Source of the DNA: an uncultured Oscillospiraceae bacterium
GTDB taxonomy: Bacteria > Bacillota > Clostridia > Oscillospirales > Ruminococcaceae
NCBI GenBank assembly: GCA_910577365.1
Contig: CAJTMU010000093.1
Span: 1 to 9,094, forward strand
DNA length: 9,094 nucleotides
Direction: 5' to 3'
Part shown: piece by piece, positions 1 through 5,839 of the stretch
Layout: every line of letters begins with the position of its first letter
Position numbering within the stretch: the first letter of the stretch is position 1
Made by a program: the position numbers and the translations under genes
Notes under the pieces: generated by a model
The model's database searches: none
What the model saw: only the letters and a program-made list of their open reading frames with translations
Told to the model about the DNA's origin: nothing

Positions 1-2
1 AT

Positions 3-263
3 GAAGAATACCCCATTACGATATGCGGTCAGACAGTTATCCTCACCAATGGGGAACTTGCCGCCGCCCTGTTATCCCTGCCGGAGAGAAACCGGGAAAT
101 CATTTTCCTTTACTTTTTCGGGGATTATACACAACAGGAAATCGGGGAAATGTACGGACGCTGCCGGAGTACGACCGGGTATCAAATCCGCAGGACGTTA
201 AAACTCTTGCAAAGGAAAATGGAGGTGCTTTCGCATGGGGAATCCGAATCTTTTGCCCTATGA
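3..263 (+). CDS. Sigma-70 region 4-like regulator of a Tn916/Tn1549-type element, 5' partial
   Basis: The reading frame is open from the window edge, so the N-terminus is missing; 86 residues are visible up to the TGA at 261-263. The visible part contains a leucine-rich segment (ELAAALLSLPERNREIIFLY) followed by an HTH of sigma-70 region 4 type (YTQQEIGEMYGRCRSTTGYQ) and a basic helix (IRRTLKLLQRKME). Small sigma-like proteins with this LPE-x-x-R-x-I-I-F-L-Y core, directly followed by an HTH_16 gene, are a standard regulatory pair of Tn916/Tn1549-family conjugative elements, like orf7/orf8 of Tn916. The family role is control of element transfer or excision genes. Its 3' end overlaps the next gene by 29 bp, which suggests translational coupling. 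An ATG at position 1 opens a different frame and is not its start. Family assignment is from memory of the motif, not a search. Confidence 0.82.
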   Translation, partial: EEYPITICGQTVILTNGELAAALLSLPERNREIIFLYFFGDYTQQEIGEMYGRCRSTTGYQIRRTLKLLQRKMEVLSHGESESFAL

Positions 264-447
264 AACGATTGTCCGGGCGACCAGCGGAGAGCCGGAAGCC
301 GTGGACGAGGTTTTACGGCATTACAGCAAGCGTATCCGAATCGCCGCCATTGAAAACGGACATATTGATAGGGATACCGAGGGCAGCAAAAACCAGCGGC
401 TTGTCGCTGCCCTGTTCAAGTTCCGTTTTGATGAACAGGAAGTATAA
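235..447 (+). CDS. Helix-turn-helix (HTH_16-type) conjugative-element protein
   Basis: This is a complete 70-residue protein starting at ATG 235, with a good ribosome site (GGAGGTG, 221-227) inside the end of the sigma-like gene. The N-terminal motif LLPYETIVRATSGEPEAVDE and the C-terminal L-F-K-F-R-F-D segment are hallmarks of the short HTH_16 proteins (Tn916 orf8 type) found just downstream of the sigma-like regulator in Tn916/Tn1549-family elements. It is presumed to be a DNA-binding accessory regulator in the cytoplasm; its exact role is not known to me. The length is normal for the family. In related elements the next genes are usually xis and int. Here a cupin gene follows after 75 bp, so the expected recombination module is missing or placed elsewhere. 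Confidence 0.82.
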   Translation: MGNPNLLPYETIVRATSGEPEAVDEVLRHYSKRIRIAAIENGHIDRDTEGSKNQRLVAALFKFRFDEQEV

Positions 448-455
448 GAAATTGC

Positions 456-484
456 TTTCATTTTTTGAAAAATGGATATATAAT
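456..484 (+). promoter_or_regulatory. Candidate promoter for the cupin gene
   Basis: A perfect -10 hexamer TATAAT lies at 479-484, about 38 bp before the cupin start. The best -35 at 17-bp spacing is TTTCAT (456-461), which is poor; TTGCTT at 452-457 is better but lies 21 bp away. The spacer contains a small hairpin (CATTTT-TTGA-AAAATG). The -10 is convincing and the promoter as a whole is only possible. Confidence 0.35.
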
Positions 485-522
485 AAAGTGACAACAAATC
501 GGGATTTGAACAGGAGAAGCAT

Positions 523-870
523 ATGATACAAAAAGTAAATTTGAAAGAGAATGTAAATTCGATTGATGGTCTGTTCCTCTATAAGAGGGTGGGTACATTG
601 AATAACCATATGTTAAATGTATTGCAAGCGGAACATAGAACTTTAGATTTCCATATACACGAAAATTCTGATGAACTTTTCTACTGTATTGAGGGAGAAT
701 TTGATATTGAGTTTGAGGACGGATTAACACATTTGTGTGAGGGAGATTTTATAATAATTCCTAAAGGGACAAAACATCGTCCAATATGTAATGAATTAGT
801 CAAATGCCTGTTGATTGAAGTTGAGGGAACTCTCAATCAAGAAAATACGGGTGGAACATACACAGAGTAA
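523..870 (+). CDS. Small single-domain cupin protein
   Basis: This 115-residue protein begins at ATG 523 behind AGGAG (512-516). Both cupin motifs are complete. Motif 1 reads H-I-H-(4)-E-(6)-G, residues roughly 44-58 around HIHENSDELFYCIEG. Motif 2 reads G-(5)-P-x-G-(2)-H-(4)-N, around GDFIIIPKGTKHRP. The metal ligands expected for the fold (two His and one Glu in motif 1, one His in motif 2) are all present, so it probably binds a divalent metal in a small beta-barrel. Substrate and reaction cannot be read from the sequence. There is no signal peptide or DNA-binding domain, unlike AraC or XRE cupin regulators. It is clearly more AT-rich than the two element genes before it, which suggests a separate origin as cargo. 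A terminator follows 89 bp downstream. Confidence 0.85.
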   Translation: MIQKVNLKENVNSIDGLFLYKRVGTLNNHMLNVLQAEHRTLDFHIHENSDELFYCIEGEFDIEFEDGLTHLCEGDFIIIPKGTKHRPICNELVKCLLIEVEGTLNQENTGGTYTE

Positions 871-958
871 GCAGGTATAGTAGTGACAACCTCAAATTTG
901 TAGAATTGCAGCCAGCTAAAAATTGGATAATCGCCGCTACATAGAACAGCACGCCAAG

Positions 959-990
959 ACAGGAAATCAAGAAAAGGTTTCCTGTTTTTT
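959..990 (+). terminator. Intrinsic terminator after the cupin gene
   Basis: A perfect 8-bp stem (ACAGGAAA at 959-966, TTTCCTGT at 978-985) with an 11-nt loop runs directly into six T residues (985-990). It faces the plus strand and is the first such structure after the cupin stop at 870. Confidence 0.7.
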
Positions 991-1046
991 GCGCCCGTTT
1001 TGGCATTTTCAAAAATCGCCGGTATTATGCCGTGCAAAGGGGATAA

Positions 1047-1187
1047 AGAGAAATTACCTCTCATGTTTGGCAGTTTTCAACTTTTTAGTGGTGTGGGTAG
1101 TAAAAAGAAAAATAAAGAAATTTCCAAAAATCTCCGTCATTCTTGCTTTGTGTGGTGTTGTAGGTAGTAAGTGGAGAAATTGCCTCC
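1047..1187. repeat. Paired short repeat modules, possible recombinase or regulatory sites
   Basis: Two modules each occur twice. Module A is a mini-hairpin: AGAG-AAATTAC-CTCT at 1047-1061 and GGAG-AAATTGC-CTCC at 1173-1187. The outer base pair differs in both arms (A-T against G-C) and the loop is nearly the same. Both are followed by TCAT and, shortly after, GGCAG. Module B is GTGGTGT plus GGTAGTAA, at 1088-1103 (1-nt gap) and 1152-1170 (4-nt gap). Repeated short sites near the end of a conjugative element are typical of integrase arm-binding sites, but that function is inferred here. Confidence 0.5.
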
Positions 1188-1382
1188 TCATAGCCGGCAG
1201 AATCCACGCCCCGCCGGCAAAATTTTTACACTTCTTTTACTTCTATATCTCACATGAGCAAATGTACATGGCATTATGCACGGCGATATTTTCGGATAAT
1301 CGACTTAAAGTTAAAAAAGCTTAAATATGTCATGACTTAATAGCGCAAAAATTAAAACCGATAAATAAAATTTAGTTAAATT

Positions 1383-1429
1383 AAAATCATTGACCTGAGT
1401 ATGTAAATATACTCAGGTCAATGATTTTT
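1383..1429. terminator. Perfect 20-bp hairpin, probable bidirectional terminator
   Basis: The left arm at 1383-1402 and right arm at 1409-1428 are perfect complements of 20 bp with a 6-nt loop (GTAAAT). The outer arms end in AAAA and TTTT, so it has the shape of a terminator on either strand. No gene is close on either side: the nearest upstream stop is at 870 and the next start at 1770. It may have served a gene that the mobile element displaced, or it may insulate the downstream promoter. Confidence 0.6.
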
Positions 1430-1604
1430 GCAAAAAATTGTCAACGCAGCGTAATTTAAATTATTAGTAAGCCTGTGAACGGCTATTTTTAAAAACGATC
1501 CAAATCTTCAAATCGGGAATGTAACGTTAAATTTACTAAATACCTGTCAATTGGCATAAATTTTTCAAATAATTTTCTCCCAAAAAATTTAAACAAAAAT
1601 AATG

Positions 1605-1633
1605 TTGACAAAAACTTTAAACAATGTTATAAT
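1605..1633 (+). promoter_or_regulatory. Perfect consensus sigma-A promoter of the solute-binding protein gene
   Basis: TTGACA (1605-1610) and TATAAT (1628-1633) are both exact consensus, separated by the ideal 17 bp. Transcription should start near 1640, giving a leader of about 130 nt before the ATG at 1770. Such a strong core promoter usually needs a repressor, which fits the operator-like site found in the leader. Confidence 0.85.
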
Positions 1634-1655
1634 AAAATAAATCTGAAATATCGGT

Positions 1656-1703
1656 TTTCCGCATATCCGAAACAAAATCTGACGCGGAAACGTGGATATG
1701 CGG
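1656..1703 (+). promoter_or_regulatory. Structured 5' leader with two competing hairpins
   Basis: Within the leader, CCGCATATCC (1659-1668) pairs perfectly with GGATATGCGG (1694-1703). TTTCCGC (1656-1662) can instead pair with GCGGAAA (1684-1690). The two stems share bases 1659-1662, so they cannot form together. No poly-T follows either stem, so this is not a simple terminator. It may be an RNA switch, an mRNA-stabilising stem, or at DNA level a binding site. Confidence 0.45.
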
Positions 1704-1721
1704 ATATAAAAATGTTTGTCG

Positions 1722-1735
1722 TGAAATCGTTTACG
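1722..1735 (+). promoter_or_regulatory. cre/LacI-family operator in the leader
   Basis: TGAAATCGTTTACG matches the catabolite-responsive element consensus TGWAANCGNTNWCA at every specified position except the last base (G for A). It lies about 85 bp downstream of the predicted transcription start and just before the ribosome site, where CcpA or another LacI-family repressor would act as a roadblock. The neighbouring gene encodes a sugar-type solute-binding protein, a common target of such control. Confidence 0.55.
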
Positions 1736-1769
1736 AAAAATGCTATATAATAAAGGAGGTTACATCTTA

Positions 1770-3269
1770 ATGAAGAAAACCAAAATCGCGGCGGCGCTGC
1801 TGTCTGCCGCAATGCTTGCTGGAATAACCGGCTGTGAGGACGAAACTCAGCAGTCCTCTATACCGCAAAACAGTTCCCCGATCGTTACCCCTGCCGCAAC
1901 GACAACCACCGCCGACCCCGATGAAAACGCGGCTACCGACCAGAAGGTAAACGAAATATCCAGCAAGGATTACACGCCTGACGGCAATGCCGGCAAGATA
2001 CTCTACCTCGGTTACTACGACCTCGCGGGAGATCAGAAATCTTCCGAGCCGTACCTTATTTTCCACTCAGAGCAGTACGGCGGCGAGATTGAATATAAAA
2101 ACTGCTCCAGCGGAAGCGCTTACTTTGACACTCTCGGCACAATGATAGCCGCCGATGATTCTCCCGACCTTGTGCTTTATGAATGGCTTTCATTCCCGGG
2201 TGGAATGAGCAAGAGCATGTATGAGCCGCTCGATGAATATTTTGACATTGACACCGAGTTGTGGAGCGGCATGAAGAAAACCATTGAAGATTTCGAGTAC
2301 AAGGGAAAGCATTACTACTATCCTTTCCGTCTGCGCACCTATTTTGCTCTTAACTACAACCGCCGCACTATTGAGGAGGCAGGTCTTAAGGATCCCTATG
2401 AGCTTTATAAAGAGGGCAACTGGACTTGGGACACTTGGCGCGACCTTATGATAGACTTCTGCAATCTGAGCGAGGATAATATCGGGTATATCAGCGCGGC
2501 TGACGTTCTCGCGTCGGTAGTAGCGACAACGGGCGTGAATTTTGTGGACGTTCAGCCTGACGGCACCGCAATTAACAATCTTGCGGACCCCAATGTACTC
2601 AGAGCTATGCAGTTTATTGAGGATCTGTACCGCTATGGTCTTATGCACCAGAAGCAGTTGGGTGACTGGGTAGCACCCGACCTTTGGGCAGCCAACTCCG
2701 ACCGCGCTTTGTTCCTCGGACTGGAGCCTACATGGTGCTATGAGGCGGCTACCGGAAAAGTGCAGAACCCCAAGGGTGTTGAGAACGACATTCACGACAC
2801 GGTTTCGGACTTCGCATTTGTTCCCTTCCCCCGCGATCCTAACGCTGATAAATATTACCAGGCATGTGACAGCTACGGATATATGGTGCCCAAGGGGGCA
2901 AAGAACATCAAGGGCGCAGTTGACTGGATATACTGCAACAGAGTATATGAAACCGATGAAAACGTCATCGCGCGTACAAGAGAGCAGCATCTCCACCCCG
3001 AGATCATCACTTACGTTGACGGCAAATATGCGGGTGAGCGCAAGTGGCAGATGATGTGGGACGAGTCTGTATATGATACCCTGCTTGACCTCACAGACCC
3101 CACCAAGTTTGAATTCAATTTTGACAACTGCTACGGCTTCAACAGTGAGCTTTCCACAACCATAATTGGCAATATGCTGGACGAGGTCGGATTCCGCGGC
3201 GGCTCTTACTCACAGCTCAGCAATCAGTATATACCTGTTGTTGACGATATCATAAACAGCTTCAAATAA
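1770..3269 (+). CDS. ABC transporter extracellular solute-binding lipoprotein (sugar type, family 1)
   Basis: The start at ATG 1770 follows a very strong ribosome site (AAAGGAGG, 1752-1759) and gives 499 residues; an in-frame ATG at 1740 lies upstream of this site and is not used. Residues 1-22 form a lipoprotein signal: KK, a hydrophobic stretch and lipobox I-T-G-C with Cys22, so the protein is tethered to the outer face of the membrane. A Ser/Thr/Pro-rich linker (about 23-70) precedes the binding domain. The domain shows solute-binding family 1 traits: early beta-strand ILYLGYYD, DSPDLVLYEW, the hinge-type LNYNRRTIEEAG, NWTWDTW, and a late GYMVPKGAKN segment. The ligand is probably an oligosaccharide, but this is inferred from family habits. 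No permease or ATPase genes are adjacent; a terminator follows at once, so it is a single-gene unit controlled by its own promoter and cre-like site. Confidence 0.88.
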   Translation: MKKTKIAAALLSAAMLAGITGCEDETQQSSIPQNSSPIVTPAATTTTADPDENAATDQKVNEISSKDYTPDGNAGKILYLGYYDLAGDQKSSEPYLIFHSEQYGGEIEYKNCSSGSAYFDTLGTMIAADDSPDLVLYEWLSFPGGMSKSMYEPLDEYFDIDTELWSGMKKTIEDFEYKGKHYYYPFRLRTYFALNYNRRTIEEAGLKDPYELYKEGNWTWDTWRDLMIDFCNLSEDNIGYISAADVLASVVATTGVNFVDVQPDGTAINNLADPNVLRAMQFIEDLYRYGLMHQKQLGDWVAPDLWAANSDRALFLGLEPTWCYEAATGKVQNPKGVENDIHDTVSDFAFVPFPRDPNADKYYQACDSYGYMVPKGAKNIKGAVDWIYCNRVYETDENVIARTREQHLHPEIITYVDGKYAGERKWQMMWDESVYDTLLDLTDPTKFEFNFDNCYGFNSELSTTIIGNMLDEVGFRGGSYSQLSNQYIPVVDDIINSFK

Positions 3270-3287
3270 TTTTTGTTATTGGTATCA

Positions 3288-3319
3288 AAAATCCCCTGCG
3301 CCTAAACGCAGGGGATTTT
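3288..3319. terminator. Bidirectional intrinsic terminator between convergent genes
   Basis: A 13-bp perfect stem (3288-3300 with 3307-3319; core ATCCCCTGCG/CGCAGGGGAT) has a 6-nt loop CCTAAA and A/T-rich flanks on both sides. It ends the solute-binding protein transcript on the plus strand and can also stop lysA transcription on the minus strand, where the arm runs into TTTTT. Confidence 0.88.
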
Positions 3320-3419
3320 ATCTTGCTGGAAAAATTTTAGCAGCGTAATGTTGGCAATGTTGGCGCGGAAAAATCAAATTTAAATAATTCAGCTTAGATT
3401 AACACTTTATATACAGTCT

Positions 3420-3449
3420 GAATCCCCCATGCTTAAGCAAGGGGGATTC
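3420..3449. terminator. Second hairpin, probable terminator just beyond lysA
   Basis: GAATCCCCC (3420-3428) pairs with GGGGGATTC (3441-3449); the loop contains the palindrome GCTTAAGC. It lies 11 bp past the lysA stop. There is no T-run on the minus side and only a loose T-rich tail on the plus side, so the main stop may be the hairpin at 3288-3319, with this one protecting the lysA mRNA end. Confidence 0.55.
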
Positions 3450-3459
3450 CTTATGCTTT

Positions 3460-4725
3460 TTACAAATCAAATTTACCCTTTGCGAAATAAAATGTTGCAA
3501 AGTAGTCCTCGGGGGTTTCCGCGCGTCTTATCAGCTTTACCGAACCGTCACCGCGCAGCAGAAGCTCAGCGCTTCTCAGCTTGCCGTTATAGTTGTAACC
3601 CATTGAAAATCCATGCGCTCCCGTATCATGGATAGCAATATAATCTCCAATCTCGATTTTCGGCAGCATTCTGTCTACTGCGAATTTATCACAGTTCTCG
3701 CATAATCCGCCCGTTATGTCATACTTGTGGTCGCAGGGTGAGTTCTCCCTGCCGAGTACAGTGATATGATGATACGCTCCATATATCGCGGGGCGCATAA
3801 GGTTTGCCGCGCATGCGTCAAGACCTATATACTCTTTATAGATATGTTTTTCGCGTATCGCCTTTGCTATAAGCATTCCGTAGGGAGCAAGCATAAATCT
3901 TCCAAGCTCGGTAAATATAGCCACATCTCCCATTCCCGCAGGAACAAGTATCTCCTCATAAGCCTCTCTCACCTTTTTGCCGATGACCGCGATATCATTC
4001 TGCGACTGGTCGGGCTTATAAGCTATTCCCACGCCGCCGCTTAGATTAATAAAGGAAAGCTGTACTCCTGTTTTCTCCTTTATCTCTACTGCAATGCGGA
4101 ACATTATCCGCGCCAATGTTGGATAATAATCGTTGGTGAGCGTGTTGGATGCGAGAAAAGCGTGCATTCCGAATTTTTTCGCGCCTTTCTCCTTTAATAT
4201 CCTGTAACCATCAATAATTTGCTCGTGCGTAAAGCCGTATTTCGCGTCGCTGGGGGTATCCATTACGTTCGGGCTGCCGTCGGTGCGGAATTCCCCGCCT
4301 GGGTTATAACGGCAGCATATGGTTTCGGGGATACCAGTCAGCTTATCCAGAATATCAATGTGCGTAAAATCATCAAGGTTAATGATTGCTCCCAGCTCAA
4401 AAGCCTTTTTAAAGTCTATATCGGGGGTGGCGTTGGATGAAAACATTATGTCGTGCTCCTTTGCGCCCACCTCGTCAGAAAGCAGAAGTTCGGTATAGCT
4501 GGAGCAGTCAAAACCACAGCCCTCTTCCTGAAGCACTTTCATAATAAATGGGTTGGGGGTAGCTTTCACCGCAAAATACTCGCGAAAGCCCTTATTCCAC
4601 GCGAAAGCCGCTTTGAGTCTCCTCGCGTTTTCCCTAATCCCCTCTTCGTCATAGATATGGAACGGTGTGGGATAGCTTTTCGCTATTTCCTCAATCTGTT
4701 CCTTTGTAACAAACGGTTTTTTCAT
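3460..4725 (-). CDS. lysA: Diaminopimelate decarboxylase
   Basis: This cytoplasmic PLP enzyme (fold III, alanine-racemase-like barrel) converts meso-diaminopimelate to L-lysine and CO2, the last step of lysine synthesis. The protein has 421 residues, normal for LysA. The PLP lysine is Lys54 in YFAVKATPNP. Further hallmarks are the phosphate-binding LSGGVG loop, TELGRFMLAPYG, the ANLMRPAIYGAYHH segment, the catalytic Cys-Glu motif GGLCENCDKFAVDRMLP, and the C-terminal GAHGFSMGYNYNGKLRSAE. GGLCEN and SGGVG differ from the more usual GPVCES and GGGxG types, so this is a divergent subgroup. The start at 4725 was chosen because AAAGGAC precedes it; an in-frame ATG at 4782 lacks a ribosome site. 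It is the last gene of the minus-strand run, 85 bp after the TPR gene, and ends at the convergent terminators. Confidence 0.93.
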   Translation of the reverse strand: MKKPFVTKEQIEEIAKSYPTPFHIYDEEGIRENARRLKAAFAWNKGFREYFAVKATPNPFIMKVLQEEGCGFDCSSYTELLLSDEVGAKEHDIMFSSNATPDIDFKKAFELGAIINLDDFTHIDILDKLTGIPETICCRYNPGGEFRTDGSPNVMDTPSDAKYGFTHEQIIDGYRILKEKGAKKFGMHAFLASNTLTNDYYPTLARIMFRIAVEIKEKTGVQLSFINLSGGVGIAYKPDQSQNDIAVIGKKVREAYEEILVPAGMGDVAIFTELGRFMLAPYGMLIAKAIREKHIYKEYIGLDACAANLMRPAIYGAYHHITVLGRENSPCDHKYDITGGLCENCDKFAVDRMLPKIEIGDYIAIHDTGAHGFSMGYNYNGKLRSAELLLRGDGSVKLIRRAETPEDYFATFYFAKGKFDL

Positions 4726-4761
4726 TTCTATTGTCCTTTCCGAAAAATAATGATGTATCAA

Positions 4762-4775
4762 GAAAGCATGCTTTC
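4762..4775. promoter_or_regulatory. 14-bp perfect palindrome upstream of lysA
   Basis: GAAAGCATGCTTTC is a perfect palindrome in the 85-bp gap between the TPR gene stop and the lysA start. With no loop it is a poor RNA hairpin but a good shape for a dimeric DNA-binding protein. I see no consensus promoter in the gap, so its role is open. Confidence 0.35.
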
Positions 4776-4810
4776 CGGACATTTTAAAATTTCTTTTTTA
4801 TAGCCGCTGC

Positions 4811-5413
4811 TCAGATTATGCCTAACATCGCACGTATTCTCCCGAAAAATCCCAGTTCTTTGTCAGCTTTGGCGAGAAGCTGCTTTGCATTGCCGCTTTT
4901 TTGCAGCTTCATTGACATTTTCGCGCACCTGCGGGCTTTAGCCGGCTCTTTTGCTATCAGATATACTCTGCCAAGCTCCAGCCAGCGGTATTCTATGTGA
5001 TTTTCGCTCATAAGCTCGGGAGTGTCGCAATAATCTATGCAAAAGCGCAGACAGTCTATCGCGTCCTGAATAAACTCAGGGGTGCATTGCATCTCGTCCT
5101 CCACTATCTCCTCAAGCGTAGTATAGTATTCCCAGTGGATATCAAAAGAATCAGGGTACAGCGCAAGTGCTTTCTGATAGTACATCCGACCCTCTTTCAG
5201 ACGATATGTAAACACCAGCAGCCAACAGCCGAGAAAATTACAGAACTTTGCAAGCTCATGCCGCTCCTCCTCCGTTTGCGCATTCGGCTCACACCTGCGC
5301 AAAACGATTTCGGCACCGGCTATAAAATTATTTTCATCGGTTTCGTTCTCAAGCTTACACGCACCAAATTTTCGGTGAAATTCAGCAATTTCTGTTTTTA
5401 TATCCTCAAGCAC
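4811..5413 (-). CDS. TPR-like hypothetical protein
   Basis: The 200-residue protein begins at a GTG (5413) behind GGAGGGTGAATT, a good ribosome site; no ATG competes. It is alpha-helical throughout, with no signal peptide or membrane segment. Two stretches resemble tetratricopeptide repeats: about residues 58-98 (LGCWLLVFTYRLKEGRMYYQKALALYP) and about 145-185 (LELGRVYLIAKEPAKARRCAKMSMKLQKSG), with the typical aromatic/Gly/Ala spacing and a Pro at the end of the first. Such proteins usually act as protein-binding scaffolds in the cytoplasm. It contains nine cysteines, high for a cytosolic protein, but not in a clear metal-binding pattern. It lies 34 bp after the membrane-protein gene and 85 bp before lysA. 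I do not recognise the family beyond the TPR likeness. Confidence 0.72.
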   Translation of the reverse strand: MLEDIKTEIAEFHRKFGACKLENETDENNFIAGAEIVLRRCEPNAQTEEERHELAKFCNFLGCWLLVFTYRLKEGRMYYQKALALYPDSFDIHWEYYTTLEEIVEDEMQCTPEFIQDAIDCLRFCIDYCDTPELMSENHIEYRWLELGRVYLIAKEPAKARRCAKMSMKLQKSGNAKQLLAKADKELGFFGRIRAMLGII

Positions 5414-5447
5414 AATTCACCCTCCGTCTGTCCGAATCGCGTGGTTA

Positions 5448-5720
5448 TTACACCAGTCGCCGGATAGTGCCGCCGTAACAAACAAAAGAGTTATCAGAAC
5501 AATTTTCGACGCGAACAGCATCTGCGGATAAGCCACAGATTTTCTCCATGCATTTTTCCAATTTATATGTGATATTTGTGTGCTGCGAGATGCCAAGCAA
5601 AGTATAAACGCCGTGTATAAGCGATACCACCAGCAGTATCACCGCAGAAACGGAGTTTTTTCCTGACACCGTCAGCACGACATATCCCGACGCCAAGCCG
5701 ATGACAATGGCTGCGCCCAT
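5448..5720 (-). CDS. Small membrane protein, probably the 3' part of a frameshifted gene
   Basis: From ATG 5720 the frame gives 90 residues with two membrane segments (GAAIVIGLASGYVVLTVSG and VSAVILLVVSLIHGVYTLLGI), then a hydrophilic tail with four Cys. The ribosome site before this ATG is weak. The same frame stays open back to about 5831, adding another hydrophobic stretch but no ATG. In the next frame an ATG at 5839 sits exactly behind the stop of the preceding hydrolase gene (TAAATG) and reads M-F-K-F-F-G-V before an early stop at 5798-5800. Adding one T to the T4 run at 5817-5820 would join both parts into a 130-residue, three-helix protein. Either the gene is broken by a one-base loss, or there is a sequencing error. 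Function unknown. Confidence 0.55.
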   Translation of the reverse strand: MGAAIVIGLASGYVVLTVSGKNSVSAVILLVVSLIHGVYTLLGISQHTNITYKLEKCMEKICGLSADAVRVENCSDNSFVCYGGTIRRLV

Positions 5721-5839
5721 GATCTCACATATTTTTGGACCCGTTGAGTATTTCAGCTTTTCTTCTCTAACAGCAAAACCCTCGCTTATCCATGCAGCTA
5801 TACTGAACTGAATACCAAAACACCAAAGAATTTAAACAT

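Larger units (their letters stand above)
871..1604. other. 734-bp stretch without a convincing gene
   Basis: Between the cupin stop and the promoter of the solute-binding protein I see no credible gene. The longest frames (plus 923-1324; minus 837-1064) have no good ribosome site and unprotein-like composition, and the minus one runs into the cupin gene. What the stretch does hold is a terminator at 959-990, paired repeat modules between 1047 and 1187, a GCCGGC inverted repeat (1193-1198 and 1213-1218), a perfect 20-bp hairpin at 1383-1428, and increasingly AT-rich sequence towards 1604. It is the most likely place for the junction between the mobile element and the chromosome, but no target duplication could be identified. 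Confidence 0.7.

Noticed and set aside
876..944. Short open frame ending in a protein-like tail (FVELQPAKNWIIAAT)
   Set aside because: Considered as the C-terminus of a deleted gene, but the open frame is only about 40 codons and no family was recognised.
837..1064. 75-codon minus-strand frame overlapping the cupin 3' end
   Set aside because: No ribosome site, it overlaps a well-supported gene, and it has no recognisable motif.
923..1324. 133-codon plus-strand frame between the cupin gene and the hairpin at 1383
   Set aside because: It overlaps the terminator and the repeat modules, has no ribosome site, and its composition (many Lys, Phe, Cys and His in no pattern) looks like translated non-coding DNA.
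1746..1751. TATAAT just before the ribosome site of the solute-binding gene
   Set aside because: No -35 at a usable distance, and the start of transcription would fall inside the ribosome site.
2190..2996. 268-codon minus-strand frame inside the solute-binding protein gene
   Set aside because: It is the antisense of a strongly supported coding sequence with clear start signals and family motifs.
4726..4810. Separate lysA promoter, with TTGATA as a possible -35
   Set aside because: No -10-like hexamer lies 15-19 bp downstream of it.
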